NCBI GenBank assembly: GCA_012838715.1 | Contig: DUOR01000246.1 | Span: 1-15,944, forward strand | From: Actinomycetales bacterium | GTDB taxonomy: Bacteria > Actinomycetota > Actinomycetes > Mycobacteriales > Mycobacteriaceae | Direction of reading: 5' to 3' | Length of the DNA stretch: 15,944 nt | Shown here: positions 1 through 8,581 of the stretch, in pieces | Layout: each line of letters begins with the position of its first letter | Numbering within the stretch: position 1 is the first letter of the stretch | Notes under the pieces: model-generated | Databases searched by the model: none | Seen by the model: the letters and a program-made list of their open reading frames with translations, nothing else | What the model was told of the DNA's origin: nothing | Translations under genes and position numbers: made by a program

Positions 1-120
1 CACGTCGCCGCGGGGCGCCGGATCCGGCTGCGGGGCGGGGGCCGGAGCGGTCTCGGGGGTGCGGAAATCGGCGTCGGGGCGGCGACGCCCGTCGGGGCCG
101 GTGATGTCGCGTTCGTTCAT
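1..120 (-). CDS. Hypothetical protein, N-terminal fragment (runs off left edge)
   Basis: A minus-strand reading frame starts at an ATG (complement of 118-120) and stays open to the window edge, giving 40 codons. A GGGAG Shine-Dalgarno lies three bases before the ATG. Almost every codon ends in G or C, as in the real genes nearby. The visible peptide begins [19 protein letters not shown] and continues into a stretch rich in proline and alanine, so it looks like a disordered, charged N-terminal tail with no membrane segment or signal peptide. The domain that would identify the protein lies outside the window. It diverges from rlmN across about 66 bp. In M. tuberculosis cdsA precedes rlmN on the same strand, so this neighbour may differ from that arrangement. 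Function is unknown. Confidence 0.55.
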   Translation of the reverse strand, partial: MNERDITGPDGRRRPDADFRTPETAPAPAPQPDPAPRGDV

Positions 121-186
121 GACTCCCATTCAACCCGTCCGCGCGGTTCGCCGCCAGAGGGCATGACGTGCGATGATGGGGAAATC

Positions 187-1284
187 ATGACCAAGGAACT
201 GCCGCTCGTCTTCAACGCCCCGCGCCGGGGGATGCCCGACACCCACCTGGCCGACCTCGACATGCCCGCGCTCCAGGCCGCCGTCACGGAACTCGGCCTG
301 CCCAAGTTCCGCGCCGACCAGATCGCCCGCCACTACTACGGGCGCCTCGAGGCCGACCCGGAAACCATGACCGACCTGCCCGCCAACGCGCGCGCCAAGG
401 TCCGCGACGCACTGTTCCCGCCGCTGCTCGAACCCGTGCGGCACATCTCCACCGACGGGGGAGAGACCCGCAAGACCCTGTGGAAGGCCGGCGACGGCAC
501 GCTGCTGGAGTCGGTGCTGATGAAGTACCCCGACCGCGCCACCCTCTGCATCTCCTCGCAGGCCGGCTGCGGCATGGCCTGCCCGTTCTGTGCCACCGGC
601 CAGGGCGGCCTGCAGCGCAACCTGTCCACCGGCGAAATCGTCGACCAGGTGCGCGAGGCCGCCGCGTTCATGCAGGCCGAGGGCGGCCGCCTGTCCAACA
701 TCGTGTTCATGGGCATGGGCGAGCCGCTGGCGAACTACAAGCGCGTCCTCGCCGCCGTGCGCCGCATCGTCGAGCCCGTCCCGCACGGCTTCGGCATCGC
801 GCAGCGCAACGTCACCGTGTCGACGGTGGGCCTGGCGCCCGCCATCCGCAAGCTTGCCGACGAGGGCCTGAACGTCACCCTCGCCGTCAGCCTGCATACC
901 CCCGACGATGAACTCCGCGACACGCTCGTGCCGATCAACAACCGGTTCACCGTTGCCGAGGTCCTCGACGCCGCGCGGTACTACGCCGACAAGACCGGCC
1001 GCCGCGTCTCCATCGAGTACGCGCTCATCCGCGACATCAACGACCAGGGCTGGCGCGCCGACATGCTGGGCAAGAAGCTGCACAAGGCGCTCGGCTCCCG
1101 CGTCCACGTCAACCTCATCCCGCTGAACCCGACCCCGGGCTCCAAGTGGGACGCCTCCCCGAAGCCGCAGCAGGACGAGTTCGTCCGCCGCGTCCGCGCG
1201 CAGGGCGTGCCCTGCACCGTCCGCGACACCCGCGGCAACGAGATCGCCGCCGCTTGCGGCCAGCTCGCCGCCGAAGGCGCGTAG
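187..1284 (+). CDS. rlmN: Dual-specificity 23S rRNA/tRNA adenine-C2 methyltransferase RlmN
   Basis: This is a radical-SAM enzyme that methylates C2 of A2503 in 23S rRNA and A37 of some tRNAs, tuning the peptidyl-transferase centre and decoding. The 365-residue product has the RlmN layout: a small N-terminal accessory region, then the radical-SAM core with CX3CX2C cysteines at residues 128, 132 and 135, which bind the 4Fe-4S cluster. Cys121, in a [10 protein letters not shown] context, matches E. coli Cys118. The C-terminal Cys357, in AAACGQL, matches the methyl-carrying Cys355. An [10 protein letters not shown] motif lies between. I chose ATG 187 because GGGGAA lies just upstream at 178-183 and because MTKELPLVF looks like the family N-terminus. 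The in-frame ATG at 163 has a poorer ribosome site and would add eight residues. A strong terminator follows. Confidence 0.95.
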   Translation: MTKELPLVFNAPRRGMPDTHLADLDMPALQAAVTELGLPKFRADQIARHYYGRLEADPETMTDLPANARAKVRDALFPPLLEPVRHISTDGGETRKTLWKAGDGTLLESVLMKYPDRATLCISSQAGCGMACPFCATGQGGLQRNLSTGEIVDQVREAAAFMQAEGGRLSNIVFMGMGEPLANYKRVLAAVRRIVEPVPHGFGIAQRNVTVSTVGLAPAIRKLADEGLNVTLAVSLHTPDDELRDTLVPINNRFTVAEVLDAARYYADKTGRRVSIEYALIRDINDQGWRADMLGKKLHKALGSRVHVNLIPLNPTPGSKWDASPKPQQDEFVRRVRAQGVPCTVRDTRGNEIAAACGQLAAEGA

Positions 1285-1306
1285 GGGACCGGGCCCCGGA
1301 AACACC

Positions 1307-1344
1307 GAAGCCGCCCGCCCCAATCGGTGCGGGCGGCTTCTTTC
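1307..1344 (+). terminator. Rho-independent terminator of rlmN
   Basis: A perfect 12-bp stem (GAAGCCGCCCGC at 1307-1318 with GCGGGCGGCTTC at 1329-1340) encloses a 10-nt loop and is followed by TTTC. It lies 22 nt after the rlmN stop and separates rlmN from the convergent DUF2631 gene. There is no T-run on the other side, so it mainly serves the plus strand. Confidence 0.85.
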
Positions 1345-1396
1345 GCTGCTGTAGCCCCGTGCGGGGCCCGGCGTCGAATCCGGTGCGGGTCAGTGA

Positions 1397-1885
1397 CTAG
1401 GCGCGGGTGACGCGGCCCTTGTCCTCGTCCTCGTTCGGGATACCGGCCGTCATCGAGGTCTGGCCACCGGCGGCGCCGGCGGCGGCGGCACCGTAGGTGC
1501 CCGGGGCGTGGTTCCAGGAGGCCATCTGGGAATCGGTCAGGTTGGCGTACGCGCCGGTGCCGTTCAGCTGGTCGGCGGACCAGTCCGGCTCAACGTGGCC
1601 GGCGGCCTTGTTGCGGGCCGTAACGGTGCGGACCTGCTTGCCCTGCGGGGAGAAGGCGTGCCACAGGAGGCCGATGGCGAACAGCGCGGCGATGGCCACG
1701 AGCCAGATGTTCTCGACGTTGCCCGGGTGGTTACCGAACAGCATGCCGAGCAGGAACAGCACGGAAATCCAACCGGCAATCTGCAGGCTGCGCTTGCTCA
1801 TGCCGCTCCAACCCCACTGGGCAGAGGGGACGTCCGACGTGCTGACGCCGTTGTAAATCTCTTCCTTCTTGTGGGTCTGAGCCAC
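1397..1885 (-). CDS. DUF2631-family two-TM membrane protein
   Basis: This encodes a 162-residue membrane protein of unknown function. I assign DUF2631 from its sequence and from its place between rlmN and dxr on the opposite strand, as with Rv2876 of M. tuberculosis. The N-terminus reads [20 protein letters not shown]. Two hydrophobic helices follow at about residues 34-50 and 58-77, separated by a short [10 protein letters not shown] loop. A soluble tail contains a HVEPDW motif and ends in a run rich in glycine and alanine, then charged residues. The start is a GTG (complement of 1883-1885) with a near-perfect AGGAGGA five bases upstream. A longer version reaching back to 1993 would run through this ribosome site and is not credible. 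The role is unknown. Its place beside isoprenoid and site-2 protease genes suggests, but does not show, an envelope function. Confidence 0.88.
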   Translation of the reverse strand: MAQTHKKEEIYNGVSTSDVPSAQWGWSGMSKRSLQIAGWISVLFLLGMLFGNHPGNVENIWLVAIAALFAIGLLWHAFSPQGKQVRTVTARNKAAGHVEPDWSADQLNGTGAYANLTDSQMASWNHAPGTYGAAAAGAAGGQTSMTAGIPNEDEDKGRVTRA

Positions 1886-1890
1886 GATAT

Positions 1891-1897
1891 TCCTCCT
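1891..1897 (-). promoter_or_regulatory. Strong ribosome binding site of the DUF2631 gene
   Basis: The minus strand reads AGGAGGA here, with a five-base spacer to the GTG at 1885. It decides the start: reading frames beginning further upstream would have to translate through it. Confidence 0.85.
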
Positions 1898-2030
1898 GTT
1901 GCGCCGAACTTTCGCCGCACCGGTGCCGTGTGGTCCGCCGGGCATACGCGGCGGTTCCGCATCGGCCCCGCACGCGGTGCCGTTAACGGGCATTTTGGCA
2001 CACTCTCAGCGAATGTTGAGTATCGGGTGT

Positions 2031-2036
2031 AACAAT
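2031..2036 (+). promoter_or_regulatory. Candidate -10 element of dxr (leaderless start)
   Basis: AACAAT resembles the actinobacterial -10 and ends six bases before the GTG start at 2043. No Shine-Dalgarno precedes that GTG, so a leaderless transcript is plausible. There is no well-spaced -35. The 157-bp gap to the divergent DUF2631 gene also holds a perfect 10-bp palindrome, CCGTTAACGG, at 1980-1989, of unknown function. Confidence 0.35.
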
Positions 2037-2042
2037 ACATCA

Positions 2043-3197
2043 GTGAAGACCAGGATTCTCGTTCTCGGAAGCACCGGTTCCATCGGCACGCAGGCCCTCG
2101 AGGTGATTGCCGCTAATCCGGATCGGTTCACCGTCGCGGGGCTGGCCGCGGGCGGGGGAAACGCCGACCTGCTGCGTCGGCAAGCTGAGGAGTTCGGCGT
2201 ACCGGCGGGGCGTGTCGCGTGCGCGAACGAGGAAGCCGCGGCCACCGTCGGTGAAGGCTGCATCACCGGCGCGGATTCCGCGGAGAAGCTCGTGCGCGAA
2301 GTGGAAGCCGACGTCGTGCTGAACGCGCTGGTCGGCTCGATGGGGCTCGGCGCGACGCTGGCGGCCCTCGAATCCGGCGCCCGCCTCGCCCTGGCCAACA
2401 AGGAATCGCTCGTCGCCGGCGGGTCGCTGGTGCTCAAGGCGGCCGCGCCCGGGCAGCTCGTCCCCGTCGACTCGGAGCACTCCGCCATGGCGCAGTGCCT
2501 GCGGTCCGGGACGATGGACGAGGTCGACCGCCTCGTGCTCACCGCCTCCGGTGGCCCCTTCCGCGGCTGGACCCGCGAACGGCTCATGACCGCCACGCCC
2601 GAACAGGCCGGCGCGCACCCCACCTGGTCCATGGGCCCCATGAACACCCTGAACTCCGCGTCCATGGTGAACAAGGGCCTCGAACTCATCGAGGCGGCGC
2701 TGCTGTTCGGCGTGCCCGCGGACCGCATCGACGTCACCGTCCACCCGCAGTCCATCGTCCACTCAATGGTCACCTTCACCGACGGCGGCACCATCGCCCA
2801 GGCGTCGCCGCCGTCCATGAAACTGCCCATCGCCCTGGCCATGGGCTGGCCCGCCCGCGTCCCCGGCGCGCAGCACGCCCTCGACTTCCGCGACGCAATG
2901 GACTGGCGCTTCGAACCCCTCGACGACGAAGTGTTCCCGGCCGTCCGCCTCGCCCGCGAGGCCGTCACCGCCGGCGGCTGCGTCCCCGCCGTCTACAACG
3001 CCGCCAACGAAGAGGCCGCCGACGCGTTCCTGCAGGGGCGCATCGCCTTCCCGCACATCGTCGACATCGTCGGCGAGACCATGGCCGCCATCGGCGCCGA
3101 CGCCGCCGCCGAACCCCGCGACATCGCCGACGTCCTCGACATCGAGGGCGCCGCCCGCCGCCACTCCACCGAACTCGCCGAACGCATGTCGCGCTAG
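2043..3197 (+). CDS. dxr: 1-deoxy-D-xylulose 5-phosphate reductoisomerase
   Basis: Dxr (IspC) converts 1-deoxyxylulose 5-phosphate to 2-C-methylerythritol 4-phosphate using NADPH and a divalent metal, the committed step of the MEP isoprenoid pathway. The product has 384 residues, normal for the family. The NADPH-binding GSTGSIG lies at residues 9-15. [11 protein letters not shown] follows in mid-protein. The metal and substrate residues are D143, S144 and E145 in VDSEHSAM, and N210, K211 and E214 in [10 protein letters not shown]. These match E. coli D150-E152, N227, K228 and E231. The flexible-loop tryptophan is present in [11 protein letters not shown] chose GTG 2043 because [15 protein letters not shown] is the usual N-terminus. 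An ATG at 2013 would add ten residues and has no ribosome site. The rip1 start follows nine bases after the stop, and ispG lies downstream, so two steps of one pathway flank the protease. Confidence 0.95.
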   Translation: MKTRILVLGSTGSIGTQALEVIAANPDRFTVAGLAAGGGNADLLRRQAEEFGVPAGRVACANEEAAATVGEGCITGADSAEKLVREVEADVVLNALVGSMGLGATLAALESGARLALANKESLVAGGSLVLKAAAPGQLVPVDSEHSAMAQCLRSGTMDEVDRLVLTASGGPFRGWTRERLMTATPEQAGAHPTWSMGPMNTLNSASMVNKGLELIEAALLFGVPADRIDVTVHPQSIVHSMVTFTDGGTIAQASPPSMKLPIALAMGWPARVPGAQHALDFRDAMDWRFEPLDDEVFPAVRLAREAVTAGGCVPAVYNAANEEAADAFLQGRIAFPHIVDIVGETMAAIGADAAAEPRDIADVLDIEGAARRHSTELAERMSR

Positions 3198-3200
3198 GGT
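3195..3200 (+). promoter_or_regulatory. Candidate internal -10 for the site-2 protease gene
   Basis: TAGGGT fits TANNNT. It overlaps the dxr stop codon (TAG 3195-3197) and ends six bases before the GTG at 3207. The same hexamer also offers a weak AGGG ribosome site, so co-translation from the dxr transcript is an equally good reading. Confidence 0.3.
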
Positions 3201-3206
3201 GTCCGC

Positions 3207-4439
3207 GTGAGTTTCTTCCTGGGCGTCATCCTCTTCGCCATCGGCATCGCCGTCACCATCGCCCTCCACGAATGGGGCCACATGCAGGTGGCGCGGATGT
3301 GCGGCATGCGCGTCCGCAGGTACTTCATCGGCTTCGGCCCGACCGTCTGGTCCACCAGCCGAAAGCACACCGGCGCCGGCGGGCACGTCACCGAATACGG
3401 CCTCAAGGCAGTGCCCCTCGGCGGCTTCTGCGACATCGCCGGCATGACCGCGCAGGACCCGGTGACCCCCGAGGAAGACCCGCACGCCATGTGGCGCCGC
3501 CCCTGGTGGCAGCGCATCGCCGTGCTCTCCGGCGGCGTGGCCATGAACCTCGTCGTCGGCATCCTCCTCATCTACATCGTCGCCGTGGCGTGGGGCCTGC
3601 CCAACATGAACGCCGACTACAGCCCCCGCGTGCACCAGACCCAGTGCGTGCCCGCCACCCAGAACGAGGACGGCACCCTCTCGCAGTGCACCGGCGCCGG
3701 CCCCGCCGCCGAGGCCGGGCTGCTGTCCGGCGACGTCATCACGGCCGTCGACGGCACCGAAGTGGAGATGTACCCCGAGGTCATCGACCTCATCGGCTCC
3801 GCGGAAGGCGACACCGTCGAGCTGACCGTCGACCGGGCGGGACGCGAGGAAACCATCGTCATCACCCCGGACATCGTGGACCGGCGGACCGCCGACGGGA
3901 GCGTCGTCAAGCAACCCGCGGTGGGCATCCTGTTCGAGCGGCCGGCGAACACCACGGTCGAATACGGCCCGCTGGAAGCGATCCCGGGGTCGCTCGCCTT
4001 CACCGGCAACATGTTCTCCGCCGTGTTCGAGGGGTTGCTGTCCATCCCCGGCAAGCTGCCCGGCGTCGTCGCGTCGATTTTCGGCGCGGAACGCGACCAG
4101 GAAAGCCCGATGAGCGTCGTCGGCGCCTCCCGCGTCGGCGGCGAGATGGTCGAGAACGACCTGTGGAACATGTTCGTCATGATGCTGGCGAACCTGAACT
4201 TCTTCCTCGCCATGTTCAACCTCGTGCCGCTGCCGCCGCTGGACGGCGGGCACATCGCCGTCGTCATCTACGAGAAGATCCGCGACCTCATCCGCCGCCT
4301 CGCCGGCAAACCCGCCGGCGGCCCCGCCGACTACCGCAAACTCATGCCCGTCACGATGGGCTTCACCGTCATCCTGCTGACCTTCGGCGTGATCGTCATC
4401 GCAGCCGACGTGGTCAACCCCATCAGGCTTTTCGGCTAA
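3207..4439 (+). CDS. rip1: Site-2 intramembrane zinc metalloprotease, Rip1/RseP type
   Basis: This is an M50 protease that cuts substrates within the membrane. Mycobacterial Rip1 cleaves anti-sigma factors and other membrane proteins to release stress regulators, while E. coli RseP does the same for RseA. The 410-residue product has four predicted membrane helices, at about 3-19, 106-131, 326-350 and 382-405. The zinc motif HEWGH lies in the first helix (H21, E22, H25). The third ligand is D346 in LVPLPPLDGGH. A single PDZ-like domain with GAGPAAEAGLLSGDVI spans about residues 125-230, between helices 2 and 3. Start GTG 3207 gives the standard N-terminus with the HExxH about 20 residues in. 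It sits nine bases after dxr and ahead of ispG, the same arrangement as Rv2870c-Rv2869c-Rv2868c in M. tuberculosis. The substrates here cannot be read from the window. Confidence 0.93.
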   Translation: MSFFLGVILFAIGIAVTIALHEWGHMQVARMCGMRVRRYFIGFGPTVWSTSRKHTGAGGHVTEYGLKAVPLGGFCDIAGMTAQDPVTPEEDPHAMWRRPWWQRIAVLSGGVAMNLVVGILLIYIVAVAWGLPNMNADYSPRVHQTQCVPATQNEDGTLSQCTGAGPAAEAGLLSGDVITAVDGTEVEMYPEVIDLIGSAEGDTVELTVDRAGREETIVITPDIVDRRTADGSVVKQPAVGILFERPANTTVEYGPLEAIPGSLAFTGNMFSAVFEGLLSIPGKLPGVVASIFGAERDQESPMSVVGASRVGGEMVENDLWNMFVMMLANLNFFLAMFNLVPLPPLDGGHIAVVIYEKIRDLIRRLAGKPAGGPADYRKLMPVTMGFTVILLTFGVIVIAADVVNPIRLFG

Positions 4440-4473
4440 CGTCGCGCAATAGGACTAACGTCGCGCAATAGGA
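4436..4473 (+). repeat. Perfect 19-bp tandem duplication at the end of rip1
   Basis: CTAACGTCGCGCAATAGGA occurs twice back to back, at 4436-4454 and 4455-4473, with no mismatch. The first copy contains the TAA stop of the protease gene. The repeat lies at the start of the 134-bp gap before ispG. The perfect identity suggests a recent duplication. Confidence 0.95.
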
Positions 4474-4573
4474 ACGGCACAAGGATCGGATCGACGGCCG
4501 GAACCCCGCGCCCGACACCCGCACCAGACCCACCCGACACCCACCGCAACACAGGGAAGAGGACCCCGCTCAA

Positions 4574-5725
4574 GTGAACGTCTCGCTCGGAATCCCGGAA
4601 GCACTGCCCACCCTCGCGCCCCGGCGCAAGACCCGACAGCTCAACGTCGGCGGCGTCGGCGTGGGTTCGGAGCACCAGATTTCGGTGCAGTCGATGACGA
4701 CGACGAAGACCCACGACGTCAACGCCACCCTGCAGCAGATCGCGCAGCTCACCGCGTCCGGCTGCGACATCGTGCGCGTCGCCTGCCCGAAGACCATCGA
4801 CGCCGAGGCGCTGCCCATCATCGCCAAGAAGTCGCCCATCCCGGTCATCGCGGACATCCACTTCCAGCCGAAGTACATCTTCGCGGCCATCGACGCCGGC
4901 TGCGCCGCGGTCCGCGTCAACCCGGGCAACATCCGCGAGTTCGACGGCCGCGTCAAGGAAGTCGCCCAGGCCGCGGGCGCCGCCGGCATCCCCATCCGCA
5001 TCGGCGTCAACGCCGGTTCCCTCGACGCCCGCTTCATGGAGAAGTACGGCAAGGCCACCCCGGAGGCGCTCGTCGAGTCGGCGCTGTGGGAGGCCAGCCT
5101 CTTCGAGGAGCACGGCTTCGGCGACATCAAGATCTCCGTCAAGCACAACGACCCCGTCGTCATGGTGGAGGCCTACCGCCAGCTGGCCGCCCAGTGCGAC
5201 TACCCGCTGCACCTCGGCGTCACCGAGGCCGGCCCCGCGTTCCAGGGCACCATCAAGTCGTCCGTCGCGTTCGGCGCGCTGCTGTCCGAGGGCATCGGCG
5301 ACACCATCCGCGTGTCCCTCTCCGCCGACCCGGTGGAGGAGATCAAGGTCGGCGACCAGATCCTGCAGTCGCTGAACCTGCGCCCGCGCAAGCTGGAAAT
5401 CGTGTCCTGCCCGTCCTGCGGCCGCGCCCAGGTCGACGTCTACGAGCTCGCCGACCGCGTCACCGCCGGCCTGGAGGGCATGGACGTGCCGCTGCGCGTC
5501 GCCGTCATGGGCTGCATCGTCAACGGCCCGGGCGAGGCGCGCGACGCCGACCTCGGCGTGGCGTCCGGCAACGGCAAGGGCCAGATCTTCGTCAAGGGCG
5601 AGGTCATCAAGACCGTGCCCGAGGACCAGATCGTGGAGACCCTCATCGAGGAGGCCATGCGCATCGCCGACGAAATGCGCGCCGAGGGCGAGGACTCCGG
5701 ACAGGCCGAAGTTACCGTCGGTTAA
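4574..5725 (+). CDS. ispG: 4-hydroxy-3-methylbut-2-enyl diphosphate synthase (IspG/GcpE)
   Basis: IspG reductively opens methylerythritol cyclodiphosphate to HMBPP, the sixth step of the MEP pathway, using a 4Fe-4S cluster. The product has 383 residues. The N-terminal TIM-barrel shows [11 protein letters not shown] and [11 protein letters not shown]. The C-terminal cluster domain holds Cys279 and Cys282 (SCPSCGR), Cys314 ([10 protein letters not shown]) and Glu321, matching E. coli C270, C273, C305 and E312. GTG 4574 is preceded by AGAGGA at 4558-4563, a rather long 10-base spacer. The 134-bp gap before it contains the 19-bp tandem repeat and a C-rich stretch, so ispG may have its own promoter. 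The GNAT gene that follows gcpE in M. tuberculosis is missing here: the PBP gene comes next. Confidence 0.95.
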   Translation: MNVSLGIPEALPTLAPRRKTRQLNVGGVGVGSEHQISVQSMTTTKTHDVNATLQQIAQLTASGCDIVRVACPKTIDAEALPIIAKKSPIPVIADIHFQPKYIFAAIDAGCAAVRVNPGNIREFDGRVKEVAQAAGAAGIPIRIGVNAGSLDARFMEKYGKATPEALVESALWEASLFEEHGFGDIKISVKHNDPVVMVEAYRQLAAQCDYPLHLGVTEAGPAFQGTIKSSVAFGALLSEGIGDTIRVSLSADPVEEIKVGDQILQSLNLRPRKLEIVSCPSCGRAQVDVYELADRVTAGLEGMDVPLRVAVMGCIVNGPGEARDADLGVASGNGKGQIFVKGEVIKTVPEDQIVETLIEEAMRIADEMRAEGEDSGQAEVTVG

Positions 5726-5741
5726 GGCGGGCGGCGCGGCT

Positions 5742-5758
5742 CCCGGATCCAATCCGGG
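5742..5758 (+). other. Small hairpin between ispG and the PBP gene
   Basis: CCCGGAT and ATCCGGG form a perfect 7-bp stem around a 3-nt loop, 16 bases after the ispG stop. There is no T-run, so it is a weak terminator candidate or an mRNA-stabilising hairpin, close to the promoter of the next gene. Confidence 0.4.
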
Positions 5759-5766
5759 GGCGGTGC

Positions 5767-5772
5767 TACCGT
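5767..5772 (+). promoter_or_regulatory. -10 element of the PBP gene (leaderless)
   Basis: TACCGT fits TANNNT and ends seven bases before the ATG at 5780. There is no Shine-Dalgarno between them, so transcription probably starts at or next to the A of the ATG. Confidence 0.55.
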
Positions 5773-5779
5773 CCACCGC

Positions 5780-7627
5780 ATGACCGGAACCTCGCCGCGT
5801 GCCCGCGCCTCCACGCTGCTCGTCGTGCTGGCACTGGTGGCGTCGGTGGTGGCGTGCACGCCGCGGCCGGACACGGGCGAGGATGTCCTGGGGGAGTTCC
5901 TGGCGGCGCTGGGGATGGGCGACGTCGACGGGGCGGCGGAGCTCACCGACAAGACCACCACCGCGCAGCGGGATCTTTCCGCGGCGTGGGAGGGCCTGCG
6001 GGCCGAGACGATGACCGCCGAGGTGGGGGAGGTCCGCGGCGACGGCCGCCAGACCACCGCGCAGGTGCACATGGATTGGCGGCTCGGCGGGGGACGGGAG
6101 TGGGCCTACGACACCACGTTCCACCTGACGCAGTCGGACAGCCGCTGGGCGGTGCGCTGGTCCCCGTCGGCTCTGCACCCGCGTCTGGGCAACAACCAGC
6201 ACCCGGAGGTCCGCTCCACCCCGGCGCCCCGCGCCTCCGTCGTGGGCTCCGACGGCGCGTCGCTGTTGGAGCCGGGCACCGTGCACCGCGTGGTGCTCGA
6301 CCGTTCGGCGGTGGCCGACGCGCAGTCGACCATCAACCGCGTGGCCACCATCGTCAACAACGGCATGCCGCGCGACGAGGACGGCAACCCCACCGTGTCC
6401 GTCGACGCCCGCGCCCTGGGCCGCCAGGCCGGCGAGGGCTCCGGCGCCTTCTCCATCACCGTGCTCCCCGCGGACTCGCCGCAGGAACTGCGGGATGAGC
6501 TTGCCGACGTCGCCGGCGTCACCGTGAACGACGAAGCTGCGCTGGTGCGGCCCGACCCCGGATTCGCGCCCGACCTGATGAGCCGGGTGGAGCGCATCGT
6601 CTCCGACGACGTCTCGGGCGCCGACGGGTGGACCATCGTCGCCGCGAACCCGGATGGCGGCGTCCTCTCCACCCTCCACAGCGTCGCACCCGAGGTGCAG
6701 CCGTCCATCCGCGCGTCGATAAGCAGGGAAGTGCAGGAGGCGGCGCAGCGCGCGGTGGACACCCGCCCGGAGGCGGAGGTCATGCTGGTGGCGCTGCGCC
6801 CGTCCAGCGGCGAGGTGCTCGCCGTCGCGCAGACCGGCAAAGCCGACGAGAAGGGCGACCTGGCGCTGACCGGCCAGTACCCGCCCGGGTCGACGTTCAA
6901 GATCGTCACCGCGGCGGCCGGCATGGACCGGCTGGGGCTGGAGCCCGGATCCACCGTGCCGTGCCCCGGGACGATGACGCTCGGGCCGCGCGTGGTGACG
7001 AACTACAACGGCAGCGGCGTCGGGAACACCTCGCTGACCGACGCGTTCGCCCGCTCCTGCAACACCACCTTCGCCGACATCTCGCACCGGATGGAGCCCG
7101 GGGAACTGCAGTCCGAGGCCGAACTTTTCGGCATCGGCATCGACTACCGCATCGCCGGCCTGGACACCATCACCGGCTCCGTGTCCGACGGCACCGACGA
7201 AGCCGAGCGCATCGACGCCGGCTACGGCCAGGGCCACGACCTCGCCAGCCCCTTCGGCATGGCGCTCGTCTCCGCGACCGTCGCCGCCGGCCGCACCCCG
7301 ACCCCGACCCTCGTGCCCCGCGCCGGAACCTGGCAGTCCCAGGCGTCCGAGCCGCTCGACCCCGCGACCGCCGACCACCTGCGGGGCGTCATGCGGGCCG
7401 TCGTCACCTCCGGCACCGCCACCGCCATCGCCTCCCGCGGCGAGGTCTACGGCAAGACCGGCGAGGCCGAAGTCGCCGGCGGTTCCCACGCCTGGTTCAC
7501 CGGCTGGCGCGACGACATCGCCTTCGCGACGCTCATCGTCCACGGCGGCGGCTCGGAGCACGCCGTCGCCGTCACCGACGTATTCCTGGCCAACCTCGAC
7601 GAAGGGTCGGCGCCGGACGCCGGATGA
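5780..7627 (+). CDS. Penicillin-binding lipoprotein, class B transpeptidase
   Basis: This peptidoglycan D,D-transpeptidase cross-links stem peptides at the outer face of the membrane and is a beta-lactam target. The 615-residue product starts with a lipoprotein signal: basic residues, a hydrophobic core, and the lipobox VVAC with Cys26 as the lipid attachment site. About residues 30-135 look like the NTF2-like domain found at the N-terminus of MecA-type PBPs. A dimerisation-type region follows. The transpeptidase domain has all three active-site motifs: S371-T-F-K374 (PPGSTFKIV), S426-C-N428, and K559-T-G561. It corresponds to Rv2864c of M. tuberculosis, often called PBP-lipo, and occupies the same place before the methionine aminopeptidase gene. 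A 19-bp gap separates it from map. All catalytic residues are intact, so it should be active. Confidence 0.93.
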   Translation: MTGTSPRARASTLLVVLALVASVVACTPRPDTGEDVLGEFLAALGMGDVDGAAELTDKTTTAQRDLSAAWEGLRAETMTAEVGEVRGDGRQTTAQVHMDWRLGGGREWAYDTTFHLTQSDSRWAVRWSPSALHPRLGNNQHPEVRSTPAPRASVVGSDGASLLEPGTVHRVVLDRSAVADAQSTINRVATIVNNGMPRDEDGNPTVSVDARALGRQAGEGSGAFSITVLPADSPQELRDELADVAGVTVNDEAALVRPDPGFAPDLMSRVERIVSDDVSGADGWTIVAANPDGGVLSTLHSVAPEVQPSIRASISREVQEAAQRAVDTRPEAEVMLVALRPSSGEVLAVAQTGKADEKGDLALTGQYPPGSTFKIVTAAAGMDRLGLEPGSTVPCPGTMTLGPRVVTNYNGSGVGNTSLTDAFARSCNTTFADISHRMEPGELQSEAELFGIGIDYRIAGLDTITGSVSDGTDEAERIDAGYGQGHDLASPFGMALVSATVAAGRTPTPTLVPRAGTWQSQASEPLDPATADHLRGVMRAVVTSGTATAIASRGEVYGKTGEAEVAGGSHAWFTGWRDDIAFATLIVHGGGSEHAVAVTDVFLANLDEGSAPDAG

Positions 7628-7630
7628 CCG

Positions 7631-7646
7631 GCGGTATGGTTACCGC
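7631..7646 (+). promoter_or_regulatory. -10 element and palindrome of map (leaderless)
   Basis: TATGGT at 7635-7640 fits TANNNT and ends six bases before the ATG at 7647. The hexamer sits inside the perfect inverted repeat GCGGTA-TGGT-TACCGC (7631-7646), which ends exactly at the start codon. No Shine-Dalgarno is present. The palindrome could be an operator, or could be chance in a 19-bp gap. Confidence 0.55.
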
Positions 7647-8558
7647 ATGACCACACGCGCACCGCTGACCCTCCAGGAGCCCACCCCCATCCGCACCGTC
7701 CCGGCCGACATCGCGCGGCCCGAGTACGCGTGGAAGGACGAGGTCCGCGAAAACGTCGGCGAACCGCTCGTCCAGACGCCCGAGGACATCGAGGCCATGC
7801 GCGAAGTCAGCCGCATCGCCGCCAACGCGCTCGTCGAGGCCGGCAAGGCCGTCCGCCCCGGCGCCACCACCGACTCCATCGACGCGGTGGTCCACGAGTA
7901 CTTCCTCGACCACGGCACCTACCCGTCGACCCTCGGCTACCGCGGCTTCGAGAAGTCCTGCTGCACCTCCCTGAACGAAATCGTGTGCCACGGCATCCCG
8001 AACACGACCGTCATCGAGGAGGGGGACATCGTCAACGTCGACGTCACCGGCTACAAGAACGGCGTCCACGGCGACACCAACGCCACCTTCTTCGCCGGCG
8101 AGCCCACCGAGGAGCACCGCCTCCTCGTCGAGCGCACCTACAACGCCACGATGCGCGGCATCAAGGCCATCAAGCCGGGCCGCGAAATCAACGTCATCGG
8201 CCGGGTCATCGAGTCCTACGCCCGCCGCTTCGGCTACAACACCGTCCGCGACTTCACCGGCCACGGCGTCGGCACCACCTTCCACAACGGGCTGGTGGTC
8301 CTGCATTACGACGAGCCGGGCCAGAACACCGTCCTCGAACCCGGCATGACCCTGACCGTCGAGCCGATGATCAACCTCGGCGAGCTGCCCTACGAAATCT
8401 GGGACGACGGCTGGACCGTGCAGAACACCGACCGCAAGTGGACCGCCCAGTTCGAGCACACCGTCCTGGTCACCGACTCCGGCTACGAGATCCTCACCCT
8501 CCCCGACGGCGGCCCCGTCGAGGGCCAGTACCTGACCGGCTGGACCCCGGGCGCATAG
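7647..8558 (+). CDS. map: Methionine aminopeptidase, type I
   Basis: This cytosolic dinuclear-metal enzyme removes the initiator methionine from nascent proteins. The product has 303 residues. The five metal ligands are D132 (NVDVTGY), D143 (HGDTNATF), H206 (GHGVG), E239 (VEPM) and E270 (QFEHTV). These are each offset by one from M. tuberculosis MetAP1c. The catalytic-pocket His115 lies in CHGIPN. An N-terminal extension of about 40 residues, rich in proline, precedes the pita-bread fold, as in the mycobacterial MapB group, where it is thought to contact the ribosome. The start ATG 7647 follows a -10 hexamer directly. The gene sits 19 bp after the PBP gene, as mapB follows Rv2864c at short distance in M. 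tuberculosis. cobQ follows 23 bp later. Confidence 0.96.
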   Translation: MTTRAPLTLQEPTPIRTVPADIARPEYAWKDEVRENVGEPLVQTPEDIEAMREVSRIAANALVEAGKAVRPGATTDSIDAVVHEYFLDHGTYPSTLGYRGFEKSCCTSLNEIVCHGIPNTTVIEEGDIVNVDVTGYKNGVHGDTNATFFAGEPTEEHRLLVERTYNATMRGIKAIKPGREINVIGRVIESYARRFGYNTVRDFTGHGVGTTFHNGLVVLHYDEPGQNTVLEPGMTLTVEPMINLGELPYEIWDDGWTVQNTDRKWTAQFEHTVLVTDSGYEILTLPDGGPVEGQYLTGWTPGA

Positions 8559-8581
8559 GCGATCGGGTGGGGGATCAGGTG

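Noticed and set aside
163..186. ATG 163 as the rlmN start
   Set aside because: The eight extra residues (MTCDDGEI) do not look like the family N-terminus, and the ribosome site is poorer than GGGGAA ahead of ATG 187.
1354..1367. GCCCCG/CGGGGC hairpin as a terminator of the DUF2631 gene
   Set aside because: The loop is only two bases and no T-run follows on the minus strand. Chance short palindromes are common at this GC content.
1899..2042. Upstream extension of dxr to 1899
   Set aside because: The extra 48 residues would overlap the ribosome site of the divergent DUF2631 gene, are not Dxr-like, and the Rossmann motif already sits at the normal distance from GTG 2043.
4436..7561. A 1041-codon minus-strand open frame
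   Set aside because: It is antisense to ispG and the PBP gene, both of which have complete catalytic motifs. Its composition (Gly, Ala, Asp, Val, Arg and His) is what GC-rich codons give on the opposite strand.
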